From: Erinaceus europaeus
Taxonomy: Eukaryota; Chordata; Mammalia; Eulipotyphla; Erinaceidae
Assembly: GCF_950295315.1 (NCBI RefSeq)
Contig: NC_080166.1
Span: 99,639,141 to 99,703,140, forward strand
Length of the DNA: 64,000 nucleotides
Reading direction: 5' to 3'
The position numbers and the translations under genes were made by a program. Below the pieces are notes generated by a model. It was not told the DNA's origin and did not search any database. It worked only from the letters and a program-made list of their open reading frames with translations. Of the stretch, positions 33,735 to 44,029 are shown one piece after another. Numbering within the stretch: the first letter of the stretch is position 1; every line of letters starts with the position of its first letter.

Positions 33735-33945
33735 ATATTTTTAAAATTATCTTTATTTATTTGATAGAAACAGCCAGAAATTAGGAGGAAGGGGAACATA
33801 AAGAGGGAGAGAAACAGGGAGACACTTGCAGCCTTAATTCACTACTCAAAAAGCTTCCTCCCTGCAGGTGGGGACTGGGGCCTGAACCCAAGTCCTTGCA
33901 CATTGTAACATGTGCGTTCAACCAAATGTACTACCACCTGGCTCC
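33735..33945 (-). mobile_element. ERI-type SINE, older
   Basis: Reversed body ('cagccagaaattaggaggaa'), 'ccctgcaggtggggactggg' and head ('acatgtgcgttcaaccaa'). It is of the same subgroup as 46937-47142, which is very similar. Confidence 0.8.
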
Positions 33946-34029
33946 TTGATGACATTTTCTCTAACAGTGCTTTTACTGTAACTTTGTTTGAAAATTTAGA
34001 ACAGTTTTTCATGTTAATTCCTTTCTTTC

Positions 34030-34110
34030 CTTTACCACTGCTCAGCTCTGGTTTATGGTGGTGCTAGGGACTGAACGTGAAACCTCTGATGCCTCAGCCA
34101 TAAAAGTTTT
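34030..34110 (-). mobile_element. Old SINE fragment (second family)
   Basis: 'ccactgctcagctctggttt' and 'atggtggtgctagggactga' match the same block at 10450-10490. Confidence 0.45.
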
Positions 34111-34435
34111 TACTTTTTTTTTGGTGTATAACCATCATGTTACATCCAGCCTTTCATGGACATTTCCGTCTTTCAAGAGGTACAGAATTTTACTCCACTC
34201 TCTTACTGTCTTTTTCCTTATAACTCTTTATCTATCACAGTGTCCCATTAAACAACCTGCCTCTGTTCGCTATATTCATCATGCTTCCTACCAGAACCTG
34301 GTATATATTAGATTTACTTGTCTAATGAATGAGAAATTAAATGAATTCCTCCTGACTTAGGTGCTTTTCTCAGGTTAATTCCTAAGAGGCCTGGGATGAA
34401 GGAAAGGACACTCAGACCTTTTTCTCTCTTTAGCT
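34111..34435. other. Unique-looking sequence
   Basis: A 101-residue frame from 34055 starts in the SINE fragment. I see no protein signature in it. Confidence 0.4.
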
Positions 34436-34439
34436 CCTA

Positions 34440-34735
34440 ATTTTTGGTGCTCGGCTCTGCCTCTCTTCCCTCATGAAGCCTTACCTGATAATAACCCAAC
34501 TCTTTCCTTGTCCTTAATTCATTCTGAATATATTTATTATACAGTTGATTACCTAATTTTATGTTTAATTTAGCACTTTTATGAGCAACTTCTCATATTC
34601 TTTTATTCTTTCACAGTGAGTTTTAACCACACTGAAGATTTTTGTGTGCTAGAGTTTGGCCAGATTATTCTTTTATATTATTTAGACAACTCAGCACATA
34701 CTACAGGTACATAATATGCCCTTGTTAATGAACAC
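34440..34735. repeat. L2-like ancient LINE remnant
   Basis: 'ccctcatgaagccttacctg' and 'ctcagcacatactacaggta' followed by an AATGAA-type run are the usual traces of L2 3' ends in mammals. Diverged. Confidence 0.45.
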
Positions 34736-35160
34736 TGAAAGAATAATTGATTAATCTCTTTGAATATACTCAATTTTTATTATTGCTGCAATTCAGTTCA
34801 TCACCTGATTCTCTGTGTTATTAATATTAAATCGATAGATCACATTTGTCTACACATTCATTCATTCATACTGCTATATGCACTCACATGCACAAGCACA
34901 TATCCCTGAACCATACATTTTGGAGTTGATTTGTGAGCCAAAGCAAAAGAAATAGTAATTCATCATAGTCTCTACACATTTCCCTTCTCAACCATGGAGA
35001 ACCACCACAAACCATTGCAAACTTTCTGCCCATTCTATTCTAGGCAAAGGTTATGCTTAAAAATGTTTCCTGGTATTTTAATGATTGCTTTATCAATTTA
35101 CAATCCTGGCTACATTATAGAATATGTCTGATCTTTAATTTCTTCTCTGTCAAATGAAAA
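34736..35160. other. Unique-looking sequence
   Basis: Nothing recognised. Confidence 0.45.
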
Positions 35161-35165
35161 TGATC

Positions 35166-35479
35166 ATATCACTTTCTTTAAAATTTTTTTTTATTTATAA
35201 AAAGGAAACACTGACAAAACCATAGGATAAGAGGGGTACAACTCCACACAATTCCCACCACCAGATCTCTGTATCCCAACACTTCCCCTGATAGCTTTCC
35301 TATTCTTTATCCATCTGAGAGTATGGACCCGGGGTCATTATGGTGGAAGGTCTGGCTTCTGTAATTGCTTCCCTGCTGAACATGGGTGTTGGCAAGTTGA
35401 TACATACTCCCAGCCTGTATCTCTCTTCCCCTAGTGGGGCAGGGCTCTGGGGAAGTGGGGCTCCAGGACACATATCACT
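35166..35479 (-). mobile_element. L1 3'UTR, 5' truncated to about 300 bp
   Basis: The body at 35174-35471 is the reversed end of the common 3'UTR with an A-rich tail at the left. The 8-bp repeat 'atatcact' occurs at 35166-35173 and 35472-35479. Confidence 0.87.
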
Positions 35480-35499
35480 CTTTCAAGGTCATCTTGGGG

Positions 35500-35612
35500 T
35501 TAGTAGAAATGCCTATTGTAGTCACCATTTATTGACATTACTTTGTTCCTGGCAGTGTGCTCCAGCCATGCATTTTCTCCTTTATTTAATTATTACAACA
35601 TTGTTGTAATTT
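35500..35612 (+). repeat. MIR-like remnant
   Basis: 'catttattgacattactttg', 'cagtgtgctccagccatgca' and 'tctcctttatttaattatta' follow the MIR layout. Confidence 0.45.
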
Positions 35613-35697
35613 TAACTTAAAAAGGAGTTTCTGGGGCTGTTGTGGCATGTAAAAGGATTCACTGTGGGGAGTTGGGAACTGGTTTAAACAATATAAG

Positions 35698-35705
35698 GTT
35701 TATTA
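35698..35705 (-). terminator. Polyadenylation signal of LTR 3
   Basis: AATAAA on the minus strand, about 60 bp before the 3' end of the LTR. Confidence 0.6.
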
Positions 35706-36003
35706 GGATGAAACAGGTAAAAGGCAAAATTAGCAATTATCATGAAAGGTTAAGAGTATGCTAGGCCCATAAATTCTGAGTATAGTTATCAAAGGTTTAG
35801 CCCCATAAGATAAACAATTATCAGCTCTGGTAAAGGTTGCTCATGGCTGTAGAGGGGTCTAAAAGTTTACCAGCAAGCAGAGTCACACGTGTTCCGTTCC
35901 CAGGAAAAATAGTCATGGCGGATACCTGGAGCACTTCCGTCGAGATGCTTCTGTCCAGGAGAAGAAGCAGCAGCCAAAGAGAGCAACCTGCTCAAAGTTC
36001 CGT

Positions 36004-36011
36004 GCTTTTAT
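36004..36011 (-). promoter_or_regulatory. TATA box of LTR 3
   Basis: A canonical TATAAAAG on the minus strand, about 90 bp inside the 5' end of the LTR. Confidence 0.6.
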
Positions 36012-36224
36012 ACATCCCCTTCTCTGTTTGTCCTGCCTCAAGGTGACGTCATTTATATGCTAACAGTCCCAAACTCCTGTTGGGGTCACAACATAACATC
36101 TTTAGCATATATTAGATGCTCAATAACAGTGACTATTATATTTCATGCCTTGGCTTGAGCACACACTGAGTTAGACTGAGAATTGCCAGACTTGTTTTTC
36201 ATTGCCCATGCATGGCATAAAGGT

Positions 36225-37367
36225 TTAGTCAAGTCAGGAAGACTAAAGCAGAAACAAACAAATGGGACTATATCAAATTGAAAAGCTTCTGCACAGCCAA
36301 AGAAACTATCACACAAACAAAGAGACCCCTCACAGAATGGGAGAAGATCTTCACATGCCATACATCAGACAAGAGACTAATGACCAAAATATACAAAGAG
36401 CTCAGCAAATTCAGCACCAAAAAAGCAAATGACCCCATCCATAAGTGGGCAGAGGATATGAACAGAACATTCACGCCAGAGTAGATCCAAAAGGCTAACA
36501 AACTTATGAAAAACTGCTCCAGGTCGCTGATTGTCAGAGAAATGCAAATAAAGACAACACTGAGATACCACCTCACTCCTGTGAGAATGGCATACATCAA
36601 AAAGGACAGCAGCAACAAATGCTGGAGAGGCTGTGGACAGAGGAACCCTTTTTTTTTTTTATAATTTATTTCTTTATTGGGGAATTAATGCTTTACATTC
36701 AACAGTAAATACAATAGTTTGTACATGCATAACATTCCCCAGATTCCCATTTAACAATACAACCCCCACTATGTCATTCATCATCTTTCATGGACCTGTA
36801 ATCTCCCCACCCACCCACCCACCCCAGAGTCTTTTACTTTGGTGTAATACTCCAATTCCATTTCAGGTTCGACTTGTGTTTTCTTTTCTAATCTTGTTTT
36901 TCAACTTCGGCCTGAGACTGAAATAAGTCAGAAACAGAAGGATGAATATGGGAACCCTTTTTCACTGCTGGTGGGAATGTAAATTGGTCCAGCCTCTGTG
37001 GAGAGCAGTCTGGAAAACTCTCAGAAGGCTAGACATGGACCTTCCATATGATCCAGTAATTCCTCTCCTGGGGATATACTCCAAGGACTCCGTAACACTC
37101 AACCAAAAAGATGTGTGTACTCCTATGTTCATAGCAGCACAATTCATAATAGCTAAAACCTGGAAGCAACCCAGGTGCCCAACAACAGATGAGTGGCTGA
37201 GAAAGCTGAGGTATATATACACAATGAAATACTATGCAGGTACTAAGAACAATGAACTCAACTTCTCTGACCCATCTTGGACAGAGCTAGAAGGAATTAT
37301 GTTAAGTGAACTAAGTCAGAAAGATAAAGATGAGTATGGGATGATCCCACTCATCAACAGAAGTTGA
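36225..37367 (+). pseudogene. L1 ORF2 C-terminal part, interrupted
   Basis: It encodes roughly the last 280 residues of L1 ORF2p. 36278-36484 gives the S-F-C-T-A-K-E-T to W-A-E-D-M-N-R block and ends at an internal TAG where other L1s read on. The frame resumes up to 36641, is cut by a 297-bp insertion, and continues at 36963 to a natural stop at 37365-37367. The C-terminal 130 residues, including the Cys-rich C-W-W-E-C region and W-K-Q-P-R-C-P, are intact. Overall it is dead. Confidence 0.93.
36642..36962 (-). mobile_element. L1 3' fragment inserted in L1 ORF2
   Basis: A reversed second-type L1 3' end (36654-36950), with its poly(T) at the left, lies between perfect 12-bp copies of 'ggaacccttttt' (36642-36653 and 36951-36962). 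It matches 17360-17610. The ORF2 sequence on either side joins without a gap. Confidence 0.93.
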
Positions 37368-37535
37368 GAAATATCAGAAAGGGAAACTAAAGGCAGGATC
37401 TGACTAAATTGAAAATAGGGCATCAAAGTAAAAACTCTGGTGAGTGGGAGGGTAGACATGAGTTGTAGCCCCCCCCCCCATCCTATGATTTTGTTAATGT
37501 CTCCTTTCTTAAATAAATAAATAATTTTTTTTAAA
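37368..37535 (+). mobile_element. L1 3'UTR with large internal deletion
   Basis: Directly after ORF2, about 100 bp of the 3'UTR start lead to a C-rich run at 37471-37480 and then to the last ~45 bp ('tcctatgattttgttaatg' and AATAAA at 37515). More than 1 kb of the usual 3'UTR is missing. It still shows that ORF2 and this 3' end belong to one element. Confidence 0.85.
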
Positions 37536-37544
37536 AAAAGGCTA

Positions 37545-37890
37545 AGTTCTCTTATTCCAGTATGTAGCTCAAAGGAAAGAAGACCAACTTCAATACTCAG
37601 ATTTCTCCCTCCTTTACCCTTGAAATTTCATCTCAGGTTAAGATGTGTGTGTGTGTGTGCGCGCGGCGCACATGTACACGCTTAAATTAGATTTATTCAG
37701 CATTTCTACTGAACTGTGGAGTGAATATGATCATAAGCAACACCAGGTGGGGTTTTTCTTCTCTCTTTAGCCAAGTCTGTGAGAGAGATCTTGCCTAGCT
37801 CAAGGGCCACTATGAGTGTGAGATTGCATGACCCAGCTTTTGGCCTCACTCAAAGAAGCCATTACTGGCCTTTAGACATAAGCACCTGGT
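37545..37890. other. Unique-looking sequence with a GT/GC tract
   Basis: A short GTGT/GCGC run at 37646-37667. Otherwise nothing recognised. Confidence 0.45.
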
Positions 37891-37894
37891 GTTT

Positions 37895-39913
37895 TCAGGT
37901 TCCAGATAAATGATTGTAGTGTTTGTTCTATTCTCTTAAAGAAGCTTGGTGGAACTTTGATGGGTATTGCATTAAATTTGTGTATGGCTCTGGGGAGAAT
38001 ATTCATTTTGATGATATTTATTCTTCTAATCCATGAGCATGGAATGTCTTTCCATTTCTTGGTATCAGTTTCTATTTCCTTGAATAGTGACTCATAGTTT
38101 TCAGTATACAGGTCTTTCACCTCTTTGGTCAGCTTTACTCCTAGGTATTTTATTGATTTTGCTGCAACAGTGAATGGGAGTGATTTTTGGATGTCTTCTT
38201 CAGATTTAGTGTTTGCATAAAGAAATGCCACTGATTTTTTTACATTGATTTTGTAGCCTGACACCTTGCTATATTGCCTAATAATTTCCAGTATTTTTCT
38301 GCTGGATTCTTTAGATTTTTCTATGTATACTATCATATCATCTGCAAATAGTGAGAGCTTGACTTCTTCCCTTCCAATCTGTATTTCTTTGATTCCTTTC
38401 TCTTGCCTGATTGCTATGGCAAGAACTTCCAATACTATATTGAAGAGTAATGGTGACAGTGGACATCCCTGTCTAGTCCCCGATCTGAGGGGGGATGCTT
38501 TCAGCTTCTTGTTGACTGTAGGTTTACTATATATGGATTCCAATATTTTGAGGAATTTCCCATTTATTCCCATTTTTTGTAGGGTTTTGAGCATGAATGG
38601 GTGTTGTAGTTTGTCAAGGGCTTTCTCTGCATCTATTGAGATAATCATGTGGTTTTTGGCTTTGCTTTTATTGATGTGGTGAATGACATTGATTGACTTA
38701 TGGATGTTGAACCAGCCTTGCATTCCTGGGATGAATTACATTTGGTCGTGATGAACAATCTTTTTGATATGCTATTGTATTTGGTTGGCCAAGATCTTGT
38801 TTAATATTTTGCCATCTATGTTCATCAGAGATATTGGTCTGTAGTTTTCCTTTTTTGTTGTGTCCCTATCTGCTTTTGGTATCAGGGTGATGTTGGCTTC
38901 ATAGAAGGTGGAAGGGAGTGTTCCTGTTTCTTTGATCTTATGGAAAAGCTTTAGAAGTATGGGTACTAATTGTTTCCTGAAGGTTTTGTAGAATTTGTTT
39001 GTGAAGCCATCTGGTCCAGGACTTTTGTTGTTGGGGAGATTCTTTTTATTTTATTTTATTTTATTTTATTTATTTATTCCCTTTTGTTGCCCTTGTTGTT
39101 TTATTGTTGTAGTTATTATTGTTGTTGTCGTTGTTGGATAGGACAGAGAGAAATGGAGAGAGGAGGGGAATACAGAGAGGAGGAGAGAAAGATAGACACC
39201 TGCAGACCTGCTTCACCGCCTGTGAAGCGACTCCCCTGCAGGTGGGGAGCCGGGTTCGAACCGGGATCCTTATGCCGGTCCTTGTGCTTTGCGCCACCTG
39301 CGCTTAACCCGCTGCGCTACAGCCCGACTCCCTATTGGGGAGATTCTTAATAACAGTTTCGATTTCTTTGTCTGTGATTGGTGCATTTAGGTTTTGTAGT
39401 TCTTCTTGGTTCAGTTTTGGAAGGACATATGTTTCTAGGAATTGTTCCGTTTCTTCCAGATTCTCTAGCTTGGTGGCATATAGTTTTTCATAGAAGTTTT
39501 GTATGATTTTCTGGATTTCTGTGGTGTGAGTTGTGATATCTCCTCCATCGTTTACAATTCTATGAATTTGAGTCTTCTCTCTTTTTTGTTTGGTTTTGTT
39601 TGTTTTTTCTTTTTTGGTCTGGCTAGGGGTTTGTCAATTTCGTTTAATCTTTCAAAGAACCAACATTTGGCTTCATTGATCTTCTGTATGGTTTTCTTAT
39701 TTTCAATGTTGTTTATTTCTGCTCTAATTTTAAGTGATTTCTGTCCTTCTGGTTGCTTTAGGGTTCCTTTGTTCCTCTTCCTCTAAGTCCTTGAGGTGTG
39801 CAGTAAGGTCGCTCATTTGAGCTTTTTCTTGTTGTTTAATATGTGATTGTATGGCTATAAGTTTCCCTTTCAATACTGCTTTAGCTGTGTCCCAAATATT
39901 TTGATATTTTCAC
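37895..39913 (-). pseudogene. L1 ORF2 reverse-transcriptase fragment
   Basis: On the minus strand it covers the region from just before the reverse transcriptase (a L-G-H-S/W-D-T-A-K-A-V-type start near 39885) to the part after the thumb. The longest open piece, 37872-38723, has the catalytic Asp of motif A in I-S-I-D-A-E-K-A (residue 31), G-T-R-Q-G-C-P-L-S, the F-A-D-D box at residues 126-129, and K-Y-L-G-V. Upstream parts contain stops and frameshifts. It is split by a SINE at 39045-39334 and stops abruptly near 37895, after F-I-W-N-L-K-T-P, without the C-terminal region or a 3'UTR. It is non-functional. Confidence 0.92.
39031..39348 (-). mobile_element. ERI-type SINE inserted in L1 ORF2, with TSD
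   Basis: A complete short-form SINE on the minus strand (39045-39334) lies between perfect 14-bp copies of 'ttggggagattctt' at 39031-39044 and 39335-39348. The head is close to consensus, which suggests a fairly recent insertion. Confidence 0.96.
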
Positions 39914-40095
39914 TTGTTTCCAGGGCATATTGGTAGGGTTGTCTGTCCAGGAAAGTCTGGCTGGCATCATGCTAGCATCTGGAACCTGGTGGCTGAAAAG
40001 AGAGTTAACATACAAGGCCAAATAAATTGTTGAGCAATCATGAACTTGAAGGCTGGAATAGTGCAAATGAAGAGTTGGGGGGTACTCCATTTTGT
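39914..40095 (-). mobile_element. L1 3'UTR fragment joined to ORF2
   Basis: In reverse it matches the part of the common 3'UTR around 'tgagcaatcatgaacttgaa' and 'ggcatcatgctagcatctgg'. It ends at about 39913, where the minus strand passes directly into ORF2. The order on the minus strand is thus 3'UTR then ORF2, the opposite of a normal element. Confidence 0.8.
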
Positions 40096-40199
40096 AGATA
40101 AACTAGTAGGCATATTTTGTTTATATTACAAAGGGCCTGTGGCTATAGCTGACTTTTTTAAAGTGAGCTTTTACTCATAGGCAGGCAATAGAATAAGCA

Positions 40200-40360
40200 A
40201 ATATGCATTTTCTCCTTTCATCCTCAGAATTAAGATGAATCACATTTTCATTTCCATTCTATCACCAATAAGACACTGTAACACATTTACCCCAGTTCAA
40301 AGACAGTAAATGCTGTAATTGAGATTTAAATCTTGGCCTTTTGGGTCTTTACTCTCAGAC
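40200..40360 (+). repeat. MIR-like remnant
   Basis: 'catcctcagaattaagatga', 'ccagttcaaagacagtaaat' and 'gagatttaaatcttggcctt' fit a diverged MIR. Confidence 0.4.
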
Positions 40361-42740
40361 GTATATATTAGTACCCAACTCCCAGTCTTTCTACTGTTTC
40401 TTTTCCTGAGGGGAGACCCTCAGGAAATAGCTATTTTCATTTATATATCCAACTTAGTTGAATAGAGCCTGACAAGCTTTCAGTATTTATAGAGGTCTTT
40501 TGTAGGGTCTTATTTGATGGGAGGATAGAAAAGACACTCCAGTTCATAAGGAACAACCTCTCTATCCCCAGTCTATGAGCTGTAGTAAGAAACATGACAT
40601 TTTGCTCTCTCTAGAGGTGATGATGTGACATAGACTTACTTAACTTAATGTGCTTGTTTAGACTCTGAACCTTTTGTTTCTGAAGAGAAAAAGTGACTAG
40701 TAAGAAATTTTCCACAGAGGTGATGGATGCATTAGAGGAGTTAACCCTTTAGTGAGCTGTTAAGAAGAAATCTTAGTCTGTTTAGCTGTGAGACTTGGGT
40801 CAAATCCCTTCCTTTTAAATGCTTTTAAATGCTGTCCATTCCTGTAACTCATTCTTCTGCATCTTCTCTACAATTCAATCTTTGAGATACTGGGCATCCT
40901 TTAGTACCTTCCCTTCCCTTCCCTTCCCTTTCCTTCCTTCCTTCCTTCCTTCCTTCCTTCCTTCCTTCCTTCCTTCCTTCCTTCCTTCCTTCCTTCCTTC
41001 CTTCCTGATAATGATTGTTATGCTCTAGAATAACTTGTTAAATACTAGCTCTATATTGAAAACATACAGATTCCTGAGACATGGAAATATTTCTCCTTTA
41101 GCTTACATTTTAGTTTCCTCAAGATCTTGGACATATTTATAGAAAAAGTTCTTTCCTGTCTTCTTAATCATCTACATTTATCTCACTCTCAAACTTTCTT
41201 TTTGATCTATATTTCTAATTTATCCATTTGATGGTTTCTCCGGATTTCTTTCCCAGCCAGGTGAGCCACATATGGTGTCTTTCATATTTCCATCAGCTCT
41301 CTCTCTCCTTTTCTGGGTGTTTTGCACCTCAGCTTCCCTAATCATAACCGTTATTGTGATTGCCTTGTACTTTTACAAAGCATTCACTTATTTAATTTAT
41401 TTTGTATACTGTTAAATTAATGACTTAATCAAAGTCAGCTGAAAGTTCTGTACTGCTCCAATCTGAAAATAGAAGAAAGAGAAATGTTGCTATTTAAAAC
41501 AAATAACAAAAAAGGTGTATTTTAATTATTCCACCACTGTTGTCTTTTCTATGACTCTGAGTTAGGTAGTTACAAATCTTTTCTTTGGTAACAGCACTTC
41601 TGAAACTCAAGGGTATTCATGGACTACCTTTGGTTATTGTGACCCTGACATAAAGAATACATTGACTGTTTTAAATAAAAGAAGTAACAGGGAAGAAACA
41701 AATGCTAGTTAAAACTACAGACAACAAAAGCTGGTTTTGCCCCTAAGGAAGCAGCATAATTTTTCTCTGGACACTAAAAAAAATACTTAGTGGCCTGACT
41801 TTGAAAGCTAATGCTTCTATTATTTGGAAGGAGACAGCAAAATAGAAGTTTGGTCAATTGGCTGCAAATAAAGTGAAGAGAAATGAGGTGTTGGGAACTG
41901 CTCAGAAGATCTCAGAGGAACAGATAAGGCATGGCAATATGTTAAGGGGTTGCCAAGTAGAAAGACCAGGGAGTAGAAATTCTCTTAAGCTGGGAACAAT
42001 TGGGGAGACTTTTAAGGATGGGATGACTAATAATTTTATATGTGTTATTCCAGACCTTTAGTAAAAACTGCTGTAAATTTCTTGATTTAATGACTTCTAG
42101 GGCATGAATGGACAGAAGTAATTGGCAACTAAGGGAGTAGAGATCTCAGGTCGGGTAAAAAAAAATGTGCAGAGAGGAAATGGTTCAGTGACATGAAATA
42201 GAAATGTTTCTCCAGATAGACCAGAGAAAGAACAACCTTGGAGAGAGATGAGGAATGGATTGGAAGCATTTAGACTCTAAGTGTAACTACTTAATCAACA
42301 TTTGGGGGTGAGAAGCTGACCAATTAGAGAAGCAGAAAAGGCGATACTAGAACAGCTGTAGTCTATAGAAAGCAAATCAGCTTGATGAATAAAAGCAGAA
42401 AAAAAGGAATCTGCCTTTTCCTATTCTCCTCTGTCTTTTACAGTGTTAAAGTTCAGTTAGTAGAGTTCTTAATTGTGTAACCAAGCAGCATTAACTCTGT
42501 TTCTCATTTCCTATGATCCCCTTGTATTTTTTTTCCAAAACAGAAAGTAGCAAAGACTGTTCAATCACTTAGCAGAAATATGATTTACTATTGTTAGACT
42601 GCAAATTTCTTTGTATTTGTTACAAATGAGAATCATTTTTTTTTTTACAGATGGGGGACAGAGAGGTTATGACATGTTTTACATTTATATCTATGATTGC
42701 CAATATATGACTTATGCCATTATAGACATCAATTCTTTTT
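40361..42740. other. Unique-looking sequence with (TTCC)n
   Basis: A TTCC tandem spans 40907-41007. A short MIR-like scrap may lie near 42650. Short open frames (for example 41858-42061) show no recognised domain. Confidence 0.5.
40907..41007. repeat. (TTCC)n microsatellite
   Basis: About 20 uninterrupted TTCC units following a TTCCC run. They are the source of a spurious 69-residue frame. Confidence 0.95.
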
Positions 42741-42744
42741 TAGT

Positions 42745-42956
42745 AAGTTTTTAAAAATATATTTACTAGATAGAGATAGAGAGAAATTATGAACGGAGGG
42801 GAAAATAGAGAGGGAAAGAGACATAGAAACACCTGCAGCCCTACTTCACCACTCATGAAGCTTTCTACCCTACAGGTAGGGACTAGGTGCTTGAACCTGG
42901 ATCCTTGCACACTATAATGTGTGTTTTTGATCAGGTATGCCACCACCTGGCCTCCA
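42745..42956 (-). mobile_element. ERI-type SINE, older
   Basis: Reversed body ('tagatagagatagagagaaa'), 'ccctacaggtagggactagg' and head ('tatgccaccacctggcc'). Same subgroup as 33735-33945. Confidence 0.78.
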
Positions 42957-43183
42957 TAGATTCTTAATTTTACAGTGCTTATTAATCTTTTGATGTTGAA
43001 AACAACTTTCACACATTAAAGATATGGGATTAAATTCCATAGAAATGTCCTTCTAATATCTTAGATTGGTGAAACATGATATTCCAGACAGAAGAACTTA
43101 TGGTCTCTTAGAGGGCTAGGATAGAGACTTAAAATAGAAGGCAAACAAATAGGAAGGTAAATTAGAGAAGGAAAAGCTATTAA

Positions 43184-43496
43184 AAATAAAGTTGGTGGGA
43201 GTTGGGCTGTGGGTTAAGCTCATGTAGCACAAAGTGCAAGGACTGGCGTGAGGATCCCAGTTCGATCCCCTGGCTCCCCACCTGCAGGGGAGTTGCTTCA
43301 CAGGCAGTGAAGCAGGTCTGCAGGTGTCTATCTTTCTCTCCCCCTCTCTGTCTTCCCCTCCTCTCTCCATTTCTCTCTGTCCTATCCAACAACAACAACA
43401 TCAGTAACAATAACAATAGTAACTACAACAATAAAAACAACAAGAGCAACAAAAAGGAAATAAATAAATAAATAAATAAATAAAATAAAGTTGGTG
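43184..43496 (+). mobile_element. ERI-type SINE, short form, with TSD
   Basis: The body at 43198-43482 runs from the GGAGTTGGGCTG head, with a small deletion in the A-box region, to an (AAAT)n tail. A perfect 14-bp duplication 'aaataaagttggtg' is at 43184-43197 and 43483-43496. Confidence 0.95.
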
Positions 43497-44029
43497 AGAA
43501 TTACATATTAAAAGGATTGGAGATAATATAGTTTTCTTGTATCTTTGCTGGAAAAATTCCCACCTTTAGGAGGTAGCAGAAGTAAAATTTGTACTTATAA
43601 AACAAAACTACTTTATTCTAAGTTAATTTATGATTCTGCAGAAGTTGGTAATAAAATCTACACTATACTAACAGTATACAGCTACCATCACAGATAGCTT
43701 AAGGAAGTTTTGAACTTTTTTTTGTTTTGTATCTTTGTTTGATCGTGCTGTATTTGAATACTGGGAGTTTATAAAGTACTTCAGAAAAGAAAGCATATTC
43801 AAACAATTTAGCATTAAAACTTAGATTACAGAATTTTTTCACATTTTTAAGAATATGCAAGTTTCTGTTGGTTAGTGGTAGCTACTTAGACCCAATCTTC
43901 CTATACCTTATGTGAAAAACCAGAAAATAAACCACTGACAGTCCACAGACACAGCATAACTAGGAAATGGTGATTAATGATAACTGAAAAAATGTATACG
44001 TAGAAAAGTAAATAAATGTATAGTTAAAA
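43497..44029. other. Unique-looking sequence
   Basis: Nothing recognised. Confidence 0.45.

Larger units (their letters stand above)
35638..36098 (-). mobile_element. Solo LTR 3 of an endogenous retrovirus
   Basis: About 461 bp. On the minus strand it starts TGTTATGTTG and ends CCACAACA, with a TATA box (TATAAAAG, plus-strand 36004-36011) and, about 300 bp further on, a polyadenylation signal (AATAAACC, plus-strand 35698-35705). No retroviral genes flank it. I see no clear short duplication at the ends, so it may be old or recombined. It does not align with the other two LTRs beyond the terminal CAACA. Confidence 0.68.

Noticed and set aside
36942..37367. 141-residue frame as an independent gene
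   Set aside because: It is the intact C-terminus of an L1 ORF2 whose upstream part is broken by a stop and an insertion.
38266..38682. 138-residue plus-strand open frame
   Set aside because: Shadow of the L1 reverse-transcriptase frame on the opposite strand.
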